A DNA stretch of 64,000 bases from Petrimonas sp. IBARAKI. Its GTDB lineage: Bacteria > Bacteroidota > Bacteroidia > Bacteroidales > Dysgonomonadaceae. Shown here piece after piece: positions 43,964 to 52,688 of the stretch; the stretch's first letter is position 1; every line of letters begins with the position of its first letter. The DNA lies in NCBI GenBank assembly GCA_002356435.2, contig AP018040.2:1364001-1428000 (forward strand), written 5' to 3'. The notes under the pieces were generated by a model. That model was not told the DNA's origin. It did no database searches and saw only the letters and a list, made by a program, of their open reading frames with translations. The translations under genes and the position numbers were made by a program.

Positions 43964-45211
43964 TTATTCGAACCGGATTGATTTTGCGGGCGTAATTTTT
44001 GCCACAAGATAGGAGGGAGCAATCATCATTATCAAGGAAACAATCAGTGTCCCCACATTTAGCAAGATCACATACCAAGGGTTCAGATCGATGGGTACGG
44101 CAGAGAGATAGTAAGTGGCAGGATCGAGTCTTAGGACATTGAATTCTTTTTGTAAAATACAGAAAGTTAGTCCCATAACGTTACCCCAGAGCATTCCTTG
44201 TCCGATGAGAAAAGCCGAAAGGTAAAGAAATACTTTCCGGATACTGAAATCACGTGCCCCCATCGATTTGAGCATGCCGATCATATTTGTCCGCTCCAGG
44301 ATGATGATGAGAAGTCCCGAGATCATCGTAAAACCAGACACCAGAATCATCAATATCAGGATTACCCAAACATTCATATCCAGAAGGTTCAACCAATTAA
44401 AGATCATGGGATTGATGTCTTTTATGGAGCGAGTGTAAAGCCTGTTGCCAAACCGGTCTTGGTAGTTTGACATTTCGAAAAACAGATCCTGAGCCGTTTG
44501 ATCAAGTTGATTATACTCTTTTACCAATACTTCCACACCGCTTACCATGTCGTCTTCCCAGTCGTTTAATCCGGACAGGATTTTTGCTTCGGTCAGGACG
44601 TACAGTTTGTCGTAGTCCTCGAAATTGGTTTCGTAAATCCCCGAAACGGTAAATCGTCTGGCACGAACAGGCTCTTGAACAAAGTAAGTAGTAAAATGAT
44701 CGCCTAATTTAAGGTGAAGTTTGTTGGCAATGTTTTGAGAAATTATGGCCCGGTTGATACCCGATGTGTCGTTTGGGTTTATAATGGCTCCTTCGATCAG
44801 GTTTTTTTTAAAAAATTGCCAATCGTAATCATCGGATATCCCTTTCAGCACGATACCTAAAAAATCTTCATCGGTTTTGATAATACCGGGTTTAGTTATG
44901 AACTTTTGTACCCGGGCAATTTTTGGATTGCTTAACAGTCTGTTTTTTAATGTATCGGAAAAAGAGATAGGATGATGTTCGTAAGAACTGTTGCTGTCAA
45001 AACTGGTAATCTGGATATGAGAACCAAAACCGATCACCTTTTCACGAATTTCTTTTTTAAAACCAATAATAATGCACACAGCTGCTAACATTATTGCTAA
45101 GCCTAACGCTATGCCGGAGATAGCAATTTTTATAGCAGGCGATGAAACACGTTTCTCGTTTTTCTTGTCACCTCTGTAGATCCGTTTGGCGATAAAAAGC
45201 TCTGTGTTCAT
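43964..45211 (-). CDS. LolE/FtsX-type ABC transporter permease
   Basis: 415 residues from the ATG at 45211 (M-N-T-E-L-F-I-A-K-R); the longer frame overlaps the aminotransferase end. One N-terminal membrane helix at about 30-52, a large periplasmic MacB-like domain (about 55-260), then three C-terminal membrane segments (about 270-300, 325-350, 375-400), the LolC/LolE layout. Lipoprotein release toward the outer membrane is the best-known job of this family. The ATPase (LolD) is not in this window. The gene lies 22 bases downstream of the aminotransferase. Confidence 0.83.
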   Translation of the reverse strand: MNTELFIAKRIYRGDKKNEKRVSSPAIKIAISGIALGLAIMLAAVCIIIGFKKEIREKVIGFGSHIQITSFDSNSSYEHHPISFSDTLKNRLLSNPKIARVQKFITKPGIIKTDEDFLGIVLKGISDDYDWQFFKKNLIEGAIINPNDTSGINRAIISQNIANKLHLKLGDHFTTYFVQEPVRARRFTVSGIYETNFEDYDKLYVLTEAKILSGLNDWEDDMVSGVEVLVKEYNQLDQTAQDLFFEMSNYQDRFGNRLYTRSIKDINPMIFNWLNLLDMNVWVILILMILVSGFTMISGLLIIILERTNMIGMLKSMGARDFSIRKVFLYLSAFLIGQGMLWGNVMGLTFCILQKEFNVLRLDPATYYLSAVPIDLNPWYVILLNVGTLIVSLIMMIAPSYLVAKITPAKSIRFE

Positions 45212-45233
45212 TTTTTGTTTTGAGCGTTGAGCA

Positions 45234-46430
45234 CTACTGTTTGTTATTATAGGCTTCCAATGCTTTTTCCAACACAATCAACGCGTTGTTTAAATCTTCT
45301 TTGTTGAGTACATAAGCTATGCGGACTTCGTTTTTCCCTAATCCGGGAGTGACGTAGAATCCCGATGCCGGAGCCATAAAGATGGTTTGGTTTTCGTATC
45401 GGAAATCCGAAAGGCACCATGCGCAAAATGCATCCGTATCGTCCACGGGAAGGCTCGCTAATGTATAGAAGGCGCCTTCGGGCTGAGGCGAATAAACACC
45501 GGGAATTTTGTTGAGCCGTTCGATCAGGAAATCACGGCGACTTTTGTATTCATCAAAATTTTGCTGCATGTACGCTCCGTTTTCCTGTAACGAAGCATTT
45601 GCGGCAATTTGTCCAATCAACGGAGGGCTCAACCGTGCCTGACAGAACTTCATCACCGTGTCGTGCAGTTTTTTATTTTTGGTAATCAAGCATCCTATAC
45701 GAATTCCACACTCACTGTATCGTTTCGATACAGAATCGATAAGAACGACATTCTCTTCAATATCCTTCAAGTGGCAAGCCGAGATGTAAGGCGCGTCGCT
45801 ATAAATAAACTCTCGGTATACTTCGTCGGAAAACAGGTAAAGGTTGTGTTTTTTTACCAACAGCCTGATTTGCTCCATCTCCTCTGCTGTATAAACATAT
45901 CCGGTGGGATTGTTCGGGTTGCAGATAAGGATACCCTTAGTTTTCGAATGGATGAGCGCTTCGAATTTTTCTATTTCCGGGAGCTTAAATCCGGTATCGA
46001 TACTCGTTGGAATGGTTTTGATAATAGCACCTGCAGATACGGCAAAAGCCATGTAATTGGCATATGCCGGCTCAGGGACAATGATTTCATCGCCCGGATT
46101 TAGACAAGCCATAAAGGCATACAGCACGGCTTCCGAACCACCTGCGGTAACGATAATTTCTTCAGGTAAAAGATGGATGTTGAATTTTGCATAATAGTTC
46201 ACCAGATTTTCGCGAAAAAAACGAAATCCGTCACTGGGACTATATTCCAACGTGGTCCTGTCGATACTTCGAATAGCGTCCAGGGCTACCTGAGGCGATG
46301 GCAAATCGGGCTGACCGATATTCAGGTGATATACTTTTACTCCGCGAGCTTTTGCTGCATCCGATAGTGGAGCTAATTTTCTAATGGGAGAGGCGGGCAT
46401 CTGTAAGCCCCGCTCTGAAATCTGAGGCAT
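45234..46430 (-). CDS. class I/II aminotransferase (aspartate aminotransferase-like)
   Basis: 398-residue PLP enzyme. The N-terminus shows H-L-N-I-G-Q-P-D, the cofactor stacking residue lies in P-E-P-A-Y-A-N-Y, the aspartate in F-S-D-E-V-Y-R-E, and the Schiff-base lysine in S-V-S-K-R-Y-S-E-C-G-I-R-I-G (near 235). The I-C-N-P-N-N-P-T-G motif is family-wide. Aspartate or broad amino-acid:2-oxoglutarate transfer is likely; the exact substrate cannot be told. A TAnnTTTG box lies 53 bases upstream. Confidence 0.9.
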   Translation of the reverse strand: MPQISERGLQMPASPIRKLAPLSDAAKARGVKVYHLNIGQPDLPSPQVALDAIRSIDRTTLEYSPSDGFRFFRENLVNYYAKFNIHLLPEEIIVTAGGSEAVLYAFMACLNPGDEIIVPEPAYANYMAFAVSAGAIIKTIPTSIDTGFKLPEIEKFEALIHSKTKGILICNPNNPTGYVYTAEEMEQIRLLVKKHNLYLFSDEVYREFIYSDAPYISACHLKDIEENVVLIDSVSKRYSECGIRIGCLITKNKKLHDTVMKFCQARLSPPLIGQIAANASLQENGAYMQQNFDEYKSRRDFLIERLNKIPGVYSPQPEGAFYTLASLPVDDTDAFCAWCLSDFRYENQTIFMAPASGFYVTPGLGKNEVRIAYVLNKEDLNNALIVLEKALEAYNNKQ

Positions 46431-46482
46431 ATTCTTACAACTAATTACGGAAAAAATCTAATGATTTCCGCTAAACAAGGTG

Positions 46483-46490
46483 CAAAGTTA
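46483..46490 (-). promoter_or_regulatory. -7 box of the aminotransferase/lolE-type transcript
   Basis: Minus-strand TAACTTTG, exact TAnnTTTG match, 52 bases before the aminotransferase ATG. Confidence 0.5.
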
Positions 46491-46576
46491 ATAAAATTGG
46501 ATGGATTCCTTTTATTTTGTAACGGTTAATCCCGTTTTTTTTACAAATTAACTATGTTATGACTCATCAGTCCTAA

Positions 46577-46857
46577 TTTTCTAATACGGTGTCAACAAAA
46601 TTCGTTCAAGTGCTTTACGGGGAAACCCCTACAGGTACGGATAGTCCAGTCGATGTGTGCCTGTACAATCCCTGGGAAATAGGTGTATTTATCGTTTGTT
46701 AACCAAAGAAGAGGAAGAAATGAAAACGCACCAGGAACTGCGTTATGCATTGTATCCGGAAGTTGCAAAACATTACACGATGGAAAGGATCAGAAGCGAT
46801 TTTTTAAATGGTAAAATTTTTAATGGGAGAGTTACCAAAGCCTATATGCCTAAGTAA
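46577..46857 (+). pseudogene. probable gene remnant with a frameshift, family not recognised
   Basis: Two abutting open frames read like pieces of protein. The first (46577-46699) gives a segment with V-Q-V-L-Y-G-E-T-P-T-G and L-Y-N-P-W-E-I-G-V and then a stop; the second, shifted by -1, continues to 46857 with T-K-E-E-E-E-M-K-T-H-Q-E-L-R-Y-A-L-Y-P-E-V-A-K-H-Y. An ATG at 46720 with a purine-rich stretch before it could make a 45-residue peptide. I do not recognise either part. DNA around 46619-46675 also contains paired segments (GGGGAAACCCC; TACAGG with CCTGTA), so a structured RNA is the alternative. Confidence 0.35.
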
Positions 46858-46908
46858 TGGAGCTTAAGTGGCTTCATCATTGCAGGTGTTATTAATCTCG
46901 TTGAATTT

Positions 46909-47355
46909 TTACTCGCTTCCTCTAAATTTCATCACTTCCCTTTGCATAAATTTCCGCTCGGCTTGTTGTGCCCGATAGAGTTTTTCGGGAGAGAGGATTT
47001 TTTCCAGTTTTTCGGAATATTGCTTGTCCAGCTCGGCTTCTTTTAGTTTTACATCTACATCGTTTTCCAGAAGCTGCCGGTATTCTTCGTTAGACATGTT
47101 TTTATTGCGTTGTTTCATCTTCTCCACTTTATCCCGGTGTTGTTTGTGAAGTTCGAATTTTTTCTTGGACAAATCGTTATACAGCGGAAAATATCGGTTA
47201 GCTTCCTCTTTGGTTAATCCCGCTTCTTTCTGAATGTATTCCATTTTCCTTTTTTCGTAATCGGCCATATTCATTTTACGGACCTGGGCAAAGGATGCGA
47301 ACGTGAAGGCGCTGACTATGAGGGTAAAACAAAGAAGTGTGATGCTCTTTCTCAT
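46909..47355 (-). CDS. Spy/CpxP-like periplasmic helical protein
   Basis: 148 residues from the ATG at 47355 with a signal peptide (M-R-K-S-I-T-L-L-C-F to F-A-S-F-A-Q). The mature part is almost all charged helix, rich in Lys, Glu, Arg and Met, with a repeated L-T-K-E-E-A / L-S-P-E-K-L pattern as in Spy, CpxP and zinc-resistance-type proteins. It is the last gene of an ECF sigma, membrane protein, Spy-like set, which suggests an envelope stress response in which this protein acts as chaperone or sensor. Inference from layout, not sequence identity. Confidence 0.72.
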   Translation of the reverse strand: MRKSITLLCFTLIVSAFTFASFAQVRKMNMADYEKRKMEYIQKEAGLTKEEANRYFPLYNDLSKKKFELHKQHRDKVEKMKQRNKNMSNEEYRQLLENDVDVKLKEAELDKQYSEKLEKILSPEKLYRAQQAERKFMQREVMKFRGSE

Positions 47356-47427
47356 ACAATTGTTATTTATTTTTTTCTTTGTAGCCGTATGGCAATTGAG
47401 CGAAGCGAAATTGCCCGCTCTCATTGC

Positions 47428-47811
47428 TTAGTTCATATAAACCTGGTTGTACATATAATCGTAGTAACCGTCATTCACCAATTGTTCTTCTAAATATTGA
47501 TAAAATTCCTCTTCTGTTATCTGCACGGTCGACCAGTAATCATCGGTAAACTGCGTAGATGATATTGTAGCGACCTGATTTGTGGTGTTTCTTGTTAGCA
47601 ATTGGATAGTAAAAAAGATACCCATAAACATAGCAGCCATATAAACCCAGGGTTTGGCTTTGTCCCACATGGAAACCTTTTTTGGTTCTACTATCTCTTT
47701 CTCGGGTAAACGAGCCATTATGTGTTCGTTAAACCTCGAAAAATAATCCTCGGGTACAGTAAATGGATTTCTTTTTTCGATCTCGCTCAATTTATTTATT
47801 TTTGTTTCCAT
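47428..47811 (-). CDS. single-pass membrane protein, putative anti-sigma factor
   Basis: 127 residues. A cytoplasmic-looking N-terminus (1-48) with P-F-T-V-P-E-D-Y-F, one membrane helix (about 52-70), and an acidic, Tyr-rich C-terminal part ending Y-M-Y-N-Q-V-Y-M-N. No classical zinc anti-sigma motif (HxxxCxxC) is present. Its position between an ECF sigma gene (55 bases upstream) and a Spy-like gene supports a regulator of the sigma factor, as in similar Bacteroidota operons. Confidence 0.6.
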   Translation of the reverse strand: METKINKLSEIEKRNPFTVPEDYFSRFNEHIMARLPEKEIVEPKKVSMWDKAKPWVYMAAMFMGIFFTIQLLTRNTTNQVATISSTQFTDDYWSTVQITEEEFYQYLEEQLVNDGYYDYMYNQVYMN

Positions 47812-47866
47812 ACCATTTTTCTTTGCGCTGTACTACGTTGAGTAGACTTTCTCTCTATATAAAGGT

Positions 47867-48418
47867 TTAATTGGAATCTGTTAAAAAATTTTCGATCTTT
47901 TTAACGGCATGATGATACGATGCTTTTAGTGCACCCACCGATGTGCCAAGTATCTCTGACATATCTTCGTATTTCATCTCATCGAAATACTTCATTTGAA
48001 ACACTAGCCGTTGCTTATCCGGTAAAGTTAAAATAGCTTGTTGAAGCAGTTTTTGTGCTTCATCCCCATCAAAATACTTATCTCCCTCGAGTGTGTTTAA
48101 CAGGAAGGAATTCTCATCATCGACCGATACGTTGTTCTGGTTCCTTTTTTTATTCAGGAATGTGATGCTTTCGTTAATGGCAATCCGGTAAAGCCACGTC
48201 GTTAATTTTGATTCTCCACGAAAATTATCAATATTGATCCAGGCCTTAATGAAAACGTCTTGTAGAATATCGTTGGTATCTTCGTGCGACAATACCATTT
48301 TTCGAATTTGCCAGTATAATCTTTCGCTGTATTCTGAAACAAGTATGGCGAAGCCCTGTCGTTGGGTTCTGGGGTCGCGTAACTTTTCTAATAACTGTTC
48401 TTCGCTATATTTGTCCAT
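47867..48418 (-). CDS. ECF-type RNA polymerase sigma factor
   Basis: 183 residues with region 2 at about 20-85 (D-T-N-D-I-L-Q-D-V-F-I-K-A-W, then F-R-G-E-S-K-L-T-T-W-L-Y-R-I-A-I-N) and region 4 at about 125-178 (L-P-D-K-Q-R-L-V-F-Q-M-K-Y-F, S-E-I-L-G-T-S-V-G-A-L-K-A-S-Y). First gene of the set with the putative anti-sigma and the Spy-like protein. A TAnnTTTG box lies 22 bases upstream, so expression is at least partly by the housekeeping sigma. Confidence 0.92.
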   Translation of the reverse strand: MDKYSEEQLLEKLRDPRTQRQGFAILVSEYSERLYWQIRKMVLSHEDTNDILQDVFIKAWINIDNFRGESKLTTWLYRIAINESITFLNKKRNQNNVSVDDENSFLLNTLEGDKYFDGDEAQKLLQQAILTLPDKQRLVFQMKYFDEMKYEDMSEILGTSVGALKASYHHAVKKIENFLTDSN

Positions 48419-48439
48419 AAAAGGGTTGAAGCTGAGTCA

Positions 48440-48447
48440 CAAAGGTA
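48440..48447 (-). promoter_or_regulatory. -7 box of the ECF sigma operon
   Basis: Minus-strand TACCTTTG, exact TAnnTTTG match, 21 bases before the sigma gene ATG, in the 39-base gap after the TPR gene. Confidence 0.5.
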
Positions 48448-48457
48448 ACGTTTTTTT

Positions 48458-49546
48458 TCAATTTTTCCCGTTGTCCTCTCCATTTTCGAACCAGTTGATG
48501 AAATTTTCAGCATCGGTTTTGTTGTTTTCCCACCATTCCAGTGATTCCGGAAAGTAAGAAACGCTTATGTAACGGCAAAAAGTATCGTAATGATTGGAGT
48601 TGAGGATGCTTTTAAAAAAGGGATAATGGAAGGTCCAGAAACTCCCGCTTTTTAGAGCTCCCGATTCTTTTTCGAGTGCGCTGAGGATGGCTTTGTTTAC
48701 TTCTGTAAAAACAAAATAGACATCTGTGTCCTTTTTTGCTGCTTTTAGGGAGTCCATCGAAAATTTTATGGCGTTGTAAATAATTTTTCGATTCAATCCT
48801 TCTTCGGTTGAGAGAGGAGGCATTTCTTGCTGAACACTGTTCTCAGGCATGTTTCGTAACAATTGTTGCTGAATAAATGACCGCTCTACCGGTTTTTCCG
48901 TCACCGGTTTAACAAGCATTGTCTGGAGCATCTCTTCGAAAGCATTCTTGGACCTTTTACTGTCGGGTTCCAATAATAAAAACAACTGAAAGGAATAAAT
49001 GCTTCTTACCCAAAGCCCCTTGTCTCTTTGTGCATAAGCATTCAAAAGAAAGGCACCGCTGTTGGTTTTATCCAACTCGATGGCACGGCTTACGTGTTCA
49101 AGGGTCTTATCTATATCCCCTTTTTTGTAATAATTCAATGCCATATTGAAATGCAATAAATAGGAATCGCCATTCTTTATCAAACCCTCCTGCAGAATCG
49201 CAATTGCGTTATCGATTTGTTTCATCTCGGCCATTGCTTCACTTTTAACAGCATAAGCTCCAACGGAAAGGTTTTTATCGTTTGAATTAATAACACGTGT
49301 GCTGTATTTTGAAGCGTTTTCATAATCTTTCAGTTCAAGGTACGAAAGTGAAATTTCGTATAACGCCAATGTCGATTTTGGATTTATTTTCAATGCCTGT
49401 TCAAACTTTTCGATGGCCTTCTTGTATTCTGCTGAATCGTGTAGCGCAACTCCTTCATGAATAAGGGTTTGCACATTATTGCCTTGCCCGTTTGTATTTA
49501 AAATTACGATGGAAATTAAAAAGAGTATGATGAGAATTTTCTTCAT
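48458..49546 (-). CDS. exported TPR-repeat protein
   Basis: 362 residues. Signal peptide at 1-20 (ending N-T-N-G-Q), then about five tetratricopeptide repeats between 30 and 205, with the clear units A-L-H-D-S-A-E-Y-K-K-A-I-E-K-F and A-L-N-Y-Y-K-K-G-D-I-D-K-T-L. The rest (about 240-355) has no known motif; its end is rich in Trp and acidic residues. Likely periplasmic protein-protein interaction. It ends upstream of the ECF sigma operon on the same strand but has a promoter between. Confidence 0.8.
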   Translation of the reverse strand: MKKILIILFLISIVILNTNGQGNNVQTLIHEGVALHDSAEYKKAIEKFEQALKINPKSTLALYEISLSYLELKDYENASKYSTRVINSNDKNLSVGAYAVKSEAMAEMKQIDNAIAILQEGLIKNGDSYLLHFNMALNYYKKGDIDKTLEHVSRAIELDKTNSGAFLLNAYAQRDKGLWVRSIYSFQLFLLLEPDSKRSKNAFEEMLQTMLVKPVTEKPVERSFIQQQLLRNMPENSVQQEMPPLSTEEGLNRKIIYNAIKFSMDSLKAAKKDTDVYFVFTEVNKAILSALEKESGALKSGSFWTFHYPFFKSILNSNHYDTFCRYISVSYFPESLEWWENNKTDAENFINWFENGEDNGKN

Positions 49547-49690
49547 AAATTACTTTTTGTGGGGTAAATGTAAGACAAAAAAAGAGATATTTAAATTTTT
49601 CATTAAAAAAAGCGGTTTATTCTAACAATCGTAAACAATTTGTCTTGTATTTAAATATTTTTTTAGAAGTCAGTGTGTCGAATAATGTTG

Positions 49691-49698
49691 TATGTTTG
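49691..49698 (+). promoter_or_regulatory. -7 box upstream of prmA
   Basis: TATGTTTG, exact TAnnTTTG match, 192 bases ahead of the prmA ATG. It implies a transcript with a leader of about 178 bases. Confidence 0.45.
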
Positions 49699-49704
49699 TA
49701 TCCT

Positions 49705-49882
49705 GAAATTCCTGTTAAACGAGCATGATAGCTGTTTTCAAACAAGAACAGGGTTAAAGGCGAAACGACGTTCGACAACCGGATGGGAGTCTACTGCCAC
49801 TTGTTAGTGTTCTCACTGGAAGTTGGCGATCTCGCTTCATTCAATTCAGTACGGCACTTTTAAAATAACTAGTTTTAATCAT
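49705..49882 (+). ncRNA. candidate structured leader of prmA
   Basis: Within this leader, CCTGTT (49711-49716) pairs with AACAGG (49747-49752), enclosing a second stem AAAC-(G)-AGC paired with GCT-GTTT (49717-49736 region). Downstream, AGTG (49806-49809) pairs with CACT (49814-49817) inside an outer GCCA (49796-49799) to TGGC (49824-49827) helix. Several nested pairings in 120 bases exceed what the surrounding AT-rich spacers show. It resembles no riboswitch I can name (B12, SAM, TPP and preQ1 signatures are absent). May be a regulatory leader or an independent small RNA; low certainty. Confidence 0.35.
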
Positions 49883-50719
49883 ATGAAATACGTTGAGGTA
49901 AATTTTATTTGTAATCCCGATTCTGAGATAATTACCGATGTGTTGGCAGCTCAACTCTCCGATATCGGTTTTGAGAGTTTTGTTAAATCAAATACGGGGC
50001 TGCTGGCCTATGTTCCCGAGCCAACGTTCTCCACAGAGAAGATTGACACCTTGCTCCAGAATTTCTTCTTAGATGCAGAGATTGGCTATTCGTTTAAAAC
50101 GATTGAAGATAGAAACTGGAACGAGGAGTGGGAAAAGCATTATTTTCAACCCATTGTATTTGAAAACAAATGCATTATTCACAGTTCATTCCATCAACCC
50201 GGCGGGGATTATAATTATCGTATCCTTATCGATCCTAAAATGGCATTTGGAACGGGCCATCATCAAACCACAGGGTTGATATTGAAAGAAATTTTATCGA
50301 TGGACCTGCAAAACAAGTCTGTTTTGGATATGGGGTGCGGAACAGCTGTTCTTGCCATTCTGGCTTCAATGTGTGGTGCTGATCCCATCATTGCAATTGA
50401 TATTGATGAATGGGCATACCAAAATGCTTTGGAAAACGTTCACTTAAACCGTATTAATAATATCAGCGTGTTATGCGGTGATTCCGGACTGTTAGGAAAC
50501 GATATGTTTGATGTGATTTTCGCCAACATTAACCGGAATATTTTGTTGCAGGACATTCCGGCTTACACGAAAGTTCTAAATCCTGGTGGAAAGCTTGTCA
50601 TGAGTGGTTTTTACAGGGAAGATATTCCGGTGATTCATGAAAAATGTGTGCAGCATGGATTAACGTATCGTGATTTCTCTGAAATGGAAAACTGGGTGGC
50701 TGTTGTATGTGAAAAATGA
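49883..50719 (+). CDS. prmA: ribosomal protein L11 methyltransferase
   Basis: SAM-dependent enzyme that trimethylates ribosomal protein L11. 278 residues from the ATG at 49883 (M-K-Y-V-E-V-N-F); the open frame extends further upstream but that part falls in the leader. An N-terminal L11-binding domain (1-100) is followed by the methyltransferase: A-F-G-T-G-H-H-Q-T-T near 127, SAM motif V-L-D-M-G-C-G-T-A near 155, and the catalytic-loop motif F-A-N-I-N near 213, the PrmA pattern. Confidence 0.93.
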   Translation: MKYVEVNFICNPDSEIITDVLAAQLSDIGFESFVKSNTGLLAYVPEPTFSTEKIDTLLQNFFLDAEIGYSFKTIEDRNWNEEWEKHYFQPIVFENKCIIHSSFHQPGGDYNYRILIDPKMAFGTGHHQTTGLILKEILSMDLQNKSVLDMGCGTAVLAILASMCGADPIIAIDIDEWAYQNALENVHLNRINNISVLCGDSGLLGNDMFDVIFANINRNILLQDIPAYTKVLNPGGKLVMSGFYREDIPVIHEKCVQHGLTYRDFSEMENWVAVVCEK

Positions 50720-50738
50720 GCTTTCCTGCGAATTATCT

Positions 50739-50770
50739 TTTGTTTTACCCCCAAATAAGTTGTAACTTTG
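50739..50770 (+). promoter_or_regulatory. complete -33/-7 promoter of the AspT-like transporter
   Basis: TTTG at 50739-50742, a 20-base spacer and TAACTTTG at 50763-50770: both Bacteroidota elements at the expected spacing. Transcription would start near 50777, so only the ATG at 50816 can be the start of the next gene. Confidence 0.7.
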
Positions 50771-50815
50771 CACCTTATTTCGTGTATTCACATTTTTTGT
50801 TTAGGTTATTTTTTT

Positions 50816-52486
50816 ATGGAATGGATTAATGATTTGATCTTCGGATCGGGTGTTGCGCACGCCATTTTTGTACTTGCGCTGGTAATTTCTTCCGGAATCC
50901 TGCTGGGAAAAATTAAAGTCTTCGGTGTTTCTCTCGGAATAACGTGGATTCTGTTTGTAGGTATATTTTTGGGTCATCTGGGTTTAGGGATTGATGAACA
51001 TATTCTTCATTTTATAAAAGAATTTGGGCTCATCCTTTTTATCTATTCTATTGGGATGCAAGTAGGTCCCAGTTTTTTTTCTTCCTTCAAGCAAGGCGGG
51101 ATCACCCTGAATTTATTGGCCTCATCGGTAGTATTTCTGGGCGTTATCACCACTTACGTAATTCATGTTATAACCGGATTACCCATTTCTACCATGGTGG
51201 GAATATTATCTGGAGCGGTAACCAATACCCCGGGACTGGGTGCGGCGCAACAAACTTACTTTGACGTAACCGGCTCCCAGGATCCTTCTATAGCCATGGG
51301 ATATGCAGTAGCCTATCCCCTTGGTGTTGTAGGTATTATTCTTAGTCTTATACTCTTTAAGTCGCTGTTCAGGATAAATTTTGCCAGGGAGAACGAAGCA
51401 ATCAGTATAACAAATGCTTCTAAAATGACCGAAGCACAAATGTTTTCACTTCAGGTACATAATCCGGCTGTTTTTGGCAAAACCATCCACGAGATAAAAA
51501 ACCTCATGGATAAGGAATTTGTCATTTCCAGAGTCCTGCACAACGATTCCGGAACATTAACGGTGCCTCTGCCGCACACCGTATTGAATGAGAACGATAA
51601 AATACTGGTGGTTACAAACCTACAAAATATTGAACTTATTGAAGCTTTGATCGGTCAAAAAATCGATATGGATAGAAACGAGTGGAATAAGCTTGACAAT
51701 CAATTGATTTCGCGAAGAATAAATGTAACCAAGGCGGGAATTAATGGAAAATCTATCGGACAATTGCGGTTAAGAAATTTGTACGGAGTAAATATTACCC
51801 GGGTTAACCGCGCCGGCGTTGATCTGGTTGCTGATCCGAGACTACAGTTGCAGCTGGGTGACCGGGTAACCGTTGTGGGTTCCGAAGCATCCATCGCTAA
51901 TGTTGAAAAATTCCTTGGAAACTCGTTGAAAAGGCTGCGTGAACCCAACCTTATATCTATTTTTATCGGGATCGCCCTGGGAGTTTTAATCGGAAGCATC
52001 CCTTTTATGTTTCCTGGAATCCCCCAACCCGTAAAACTAGGACTGGCGGGTGGCCCTCTTATTGTTGCAATTCTTATCAGTAAATTCGGACCTAAATACG
52101 GATTGGTAACCTACACAACGATGAGCGCAAACCTGATGCTTCGGGAAATAGGTATAGCGTTATTCCTTGCATGCGTAGGATTAAGCGCAGGAGAAGGCTT
52201 TGTTGAAACCGTGGTAAATGGCGGATACAAATGGATCGCATACGGAGCCATTATCACGGTTGTTCCACTTTTAATTGTGGGTACTATCGGAAGAAAAGTT
52301 TATAAAATCAATTACTTTACGCTGATGGGATTGATTGCGGGAAGTATGACCGATCCCCCGGCTCTTTCATACGCTAATGCGACTGCAGGAAACGATTTCC
52401 CAGCAGTAAGCTATGCGACTGTCTATCCGCTTACCATGTTCCTGCGGGTTATTACGGCGCAATTGATGATTCTACTGTTTCTATAA
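50816..52486 (+). CDS. AspT/YidE-like transporter with two RCK_C domains
   Basis: 556 residues from the ATG at 50816. Two membrane halves of about five segments each (about 10-165 and 385-556) flank two TrkA_C (RCK_C) domains at about 200-280 and 290-370. The halves share the G-x-x-x-G-x-x-x-x-T-P-G-L-G / T-D-P-P-A-L repeats of the aspartate:alanine exchanger superfamily. Substrate unknown, probably an organic anion or amino acid exchanged at the inner membrane. The start is fixed by the promoter ahead of it. Confidence 0.87.
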   Translation: MEWINDLIFGSGVAHAIFVLALVISSGILLGKIKVFGVSLGITWILFVGIFLGHLGLGIDEHILHFIKEFGLILFIYSIGMQVGPSFFSSFKQGGITLNLLASSVVFLGVITTYVIHVITGLPISTMVGILSGAVTNTPGLGAAQQTYFDVTGSQDPSIAMGYAVAYPLGVVGIILSLILFKSLFRINFARENEAISITNASKMTEAQMFSLQVHNPAVFGKTIHEIKNLMDKEFVISRVLHNDSGTLTVPLPHTVLNENDKILVVTNLQNIELIEALIGQKIDMDRNEWNKLDNQLISRRINVTKAGINGKSIGQLRLRNLYGVNITRVNRAGVDLVADPRLQLQLGDRVTVVGSEASIANVEKFLGNSLKRLREPNLISIFIGIALGVLIGSIPFMFPGIPQPVKLGLAGGPLIVAILISKFGPKYGLVTYTTMSANLMLREIGIALFLACVGLSAGEGFVETVVNGGYKWIAYGAIITVVPLLIVGTIGRKVYKINYFTLMGLIAGSMTDPPALSYANATAGNDFPAVSYATVYPLTMFLRVITAQLMILLFL

Positions 52487-52626
52487 ACTCCGTCTGATCG
52501 ATTTCTAGAACAGGAACAGACGAACAGGGAACAGGGTCTTCAGCTAAGTGTGATGTCTGCAATCGTTTGCACGTGATAATGTTTAAAAAAAACTTATTCT
52601 GGTTATCTATCCGTTTGAAATAGTTG

Positions 52627-52634
52627 TAGTTTTG
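52627..52634 (+). promoter_or_regulatory. -7 box of malQ
   Basis: TAGTTTTG, exact TAnnTTTG match, 54 bases ahead of the ATG at 52689. No clear -33 element. Confidence 0.4.
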
Positions 52635-52688
52635 TTTTCAATCGGCAGGGGCGATAAGGTCGGTTACGTTTAAAGAAAATAAGTTAGA

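Noticed and set aside
49740-49830. Possible tRNA or cobalamin riboswitch because of GTTCGAC and GCCACTTG
   Set aside because: No cloverleaf can be drawn, and the other B12-riboswitch elements are absent or in the wrong order.
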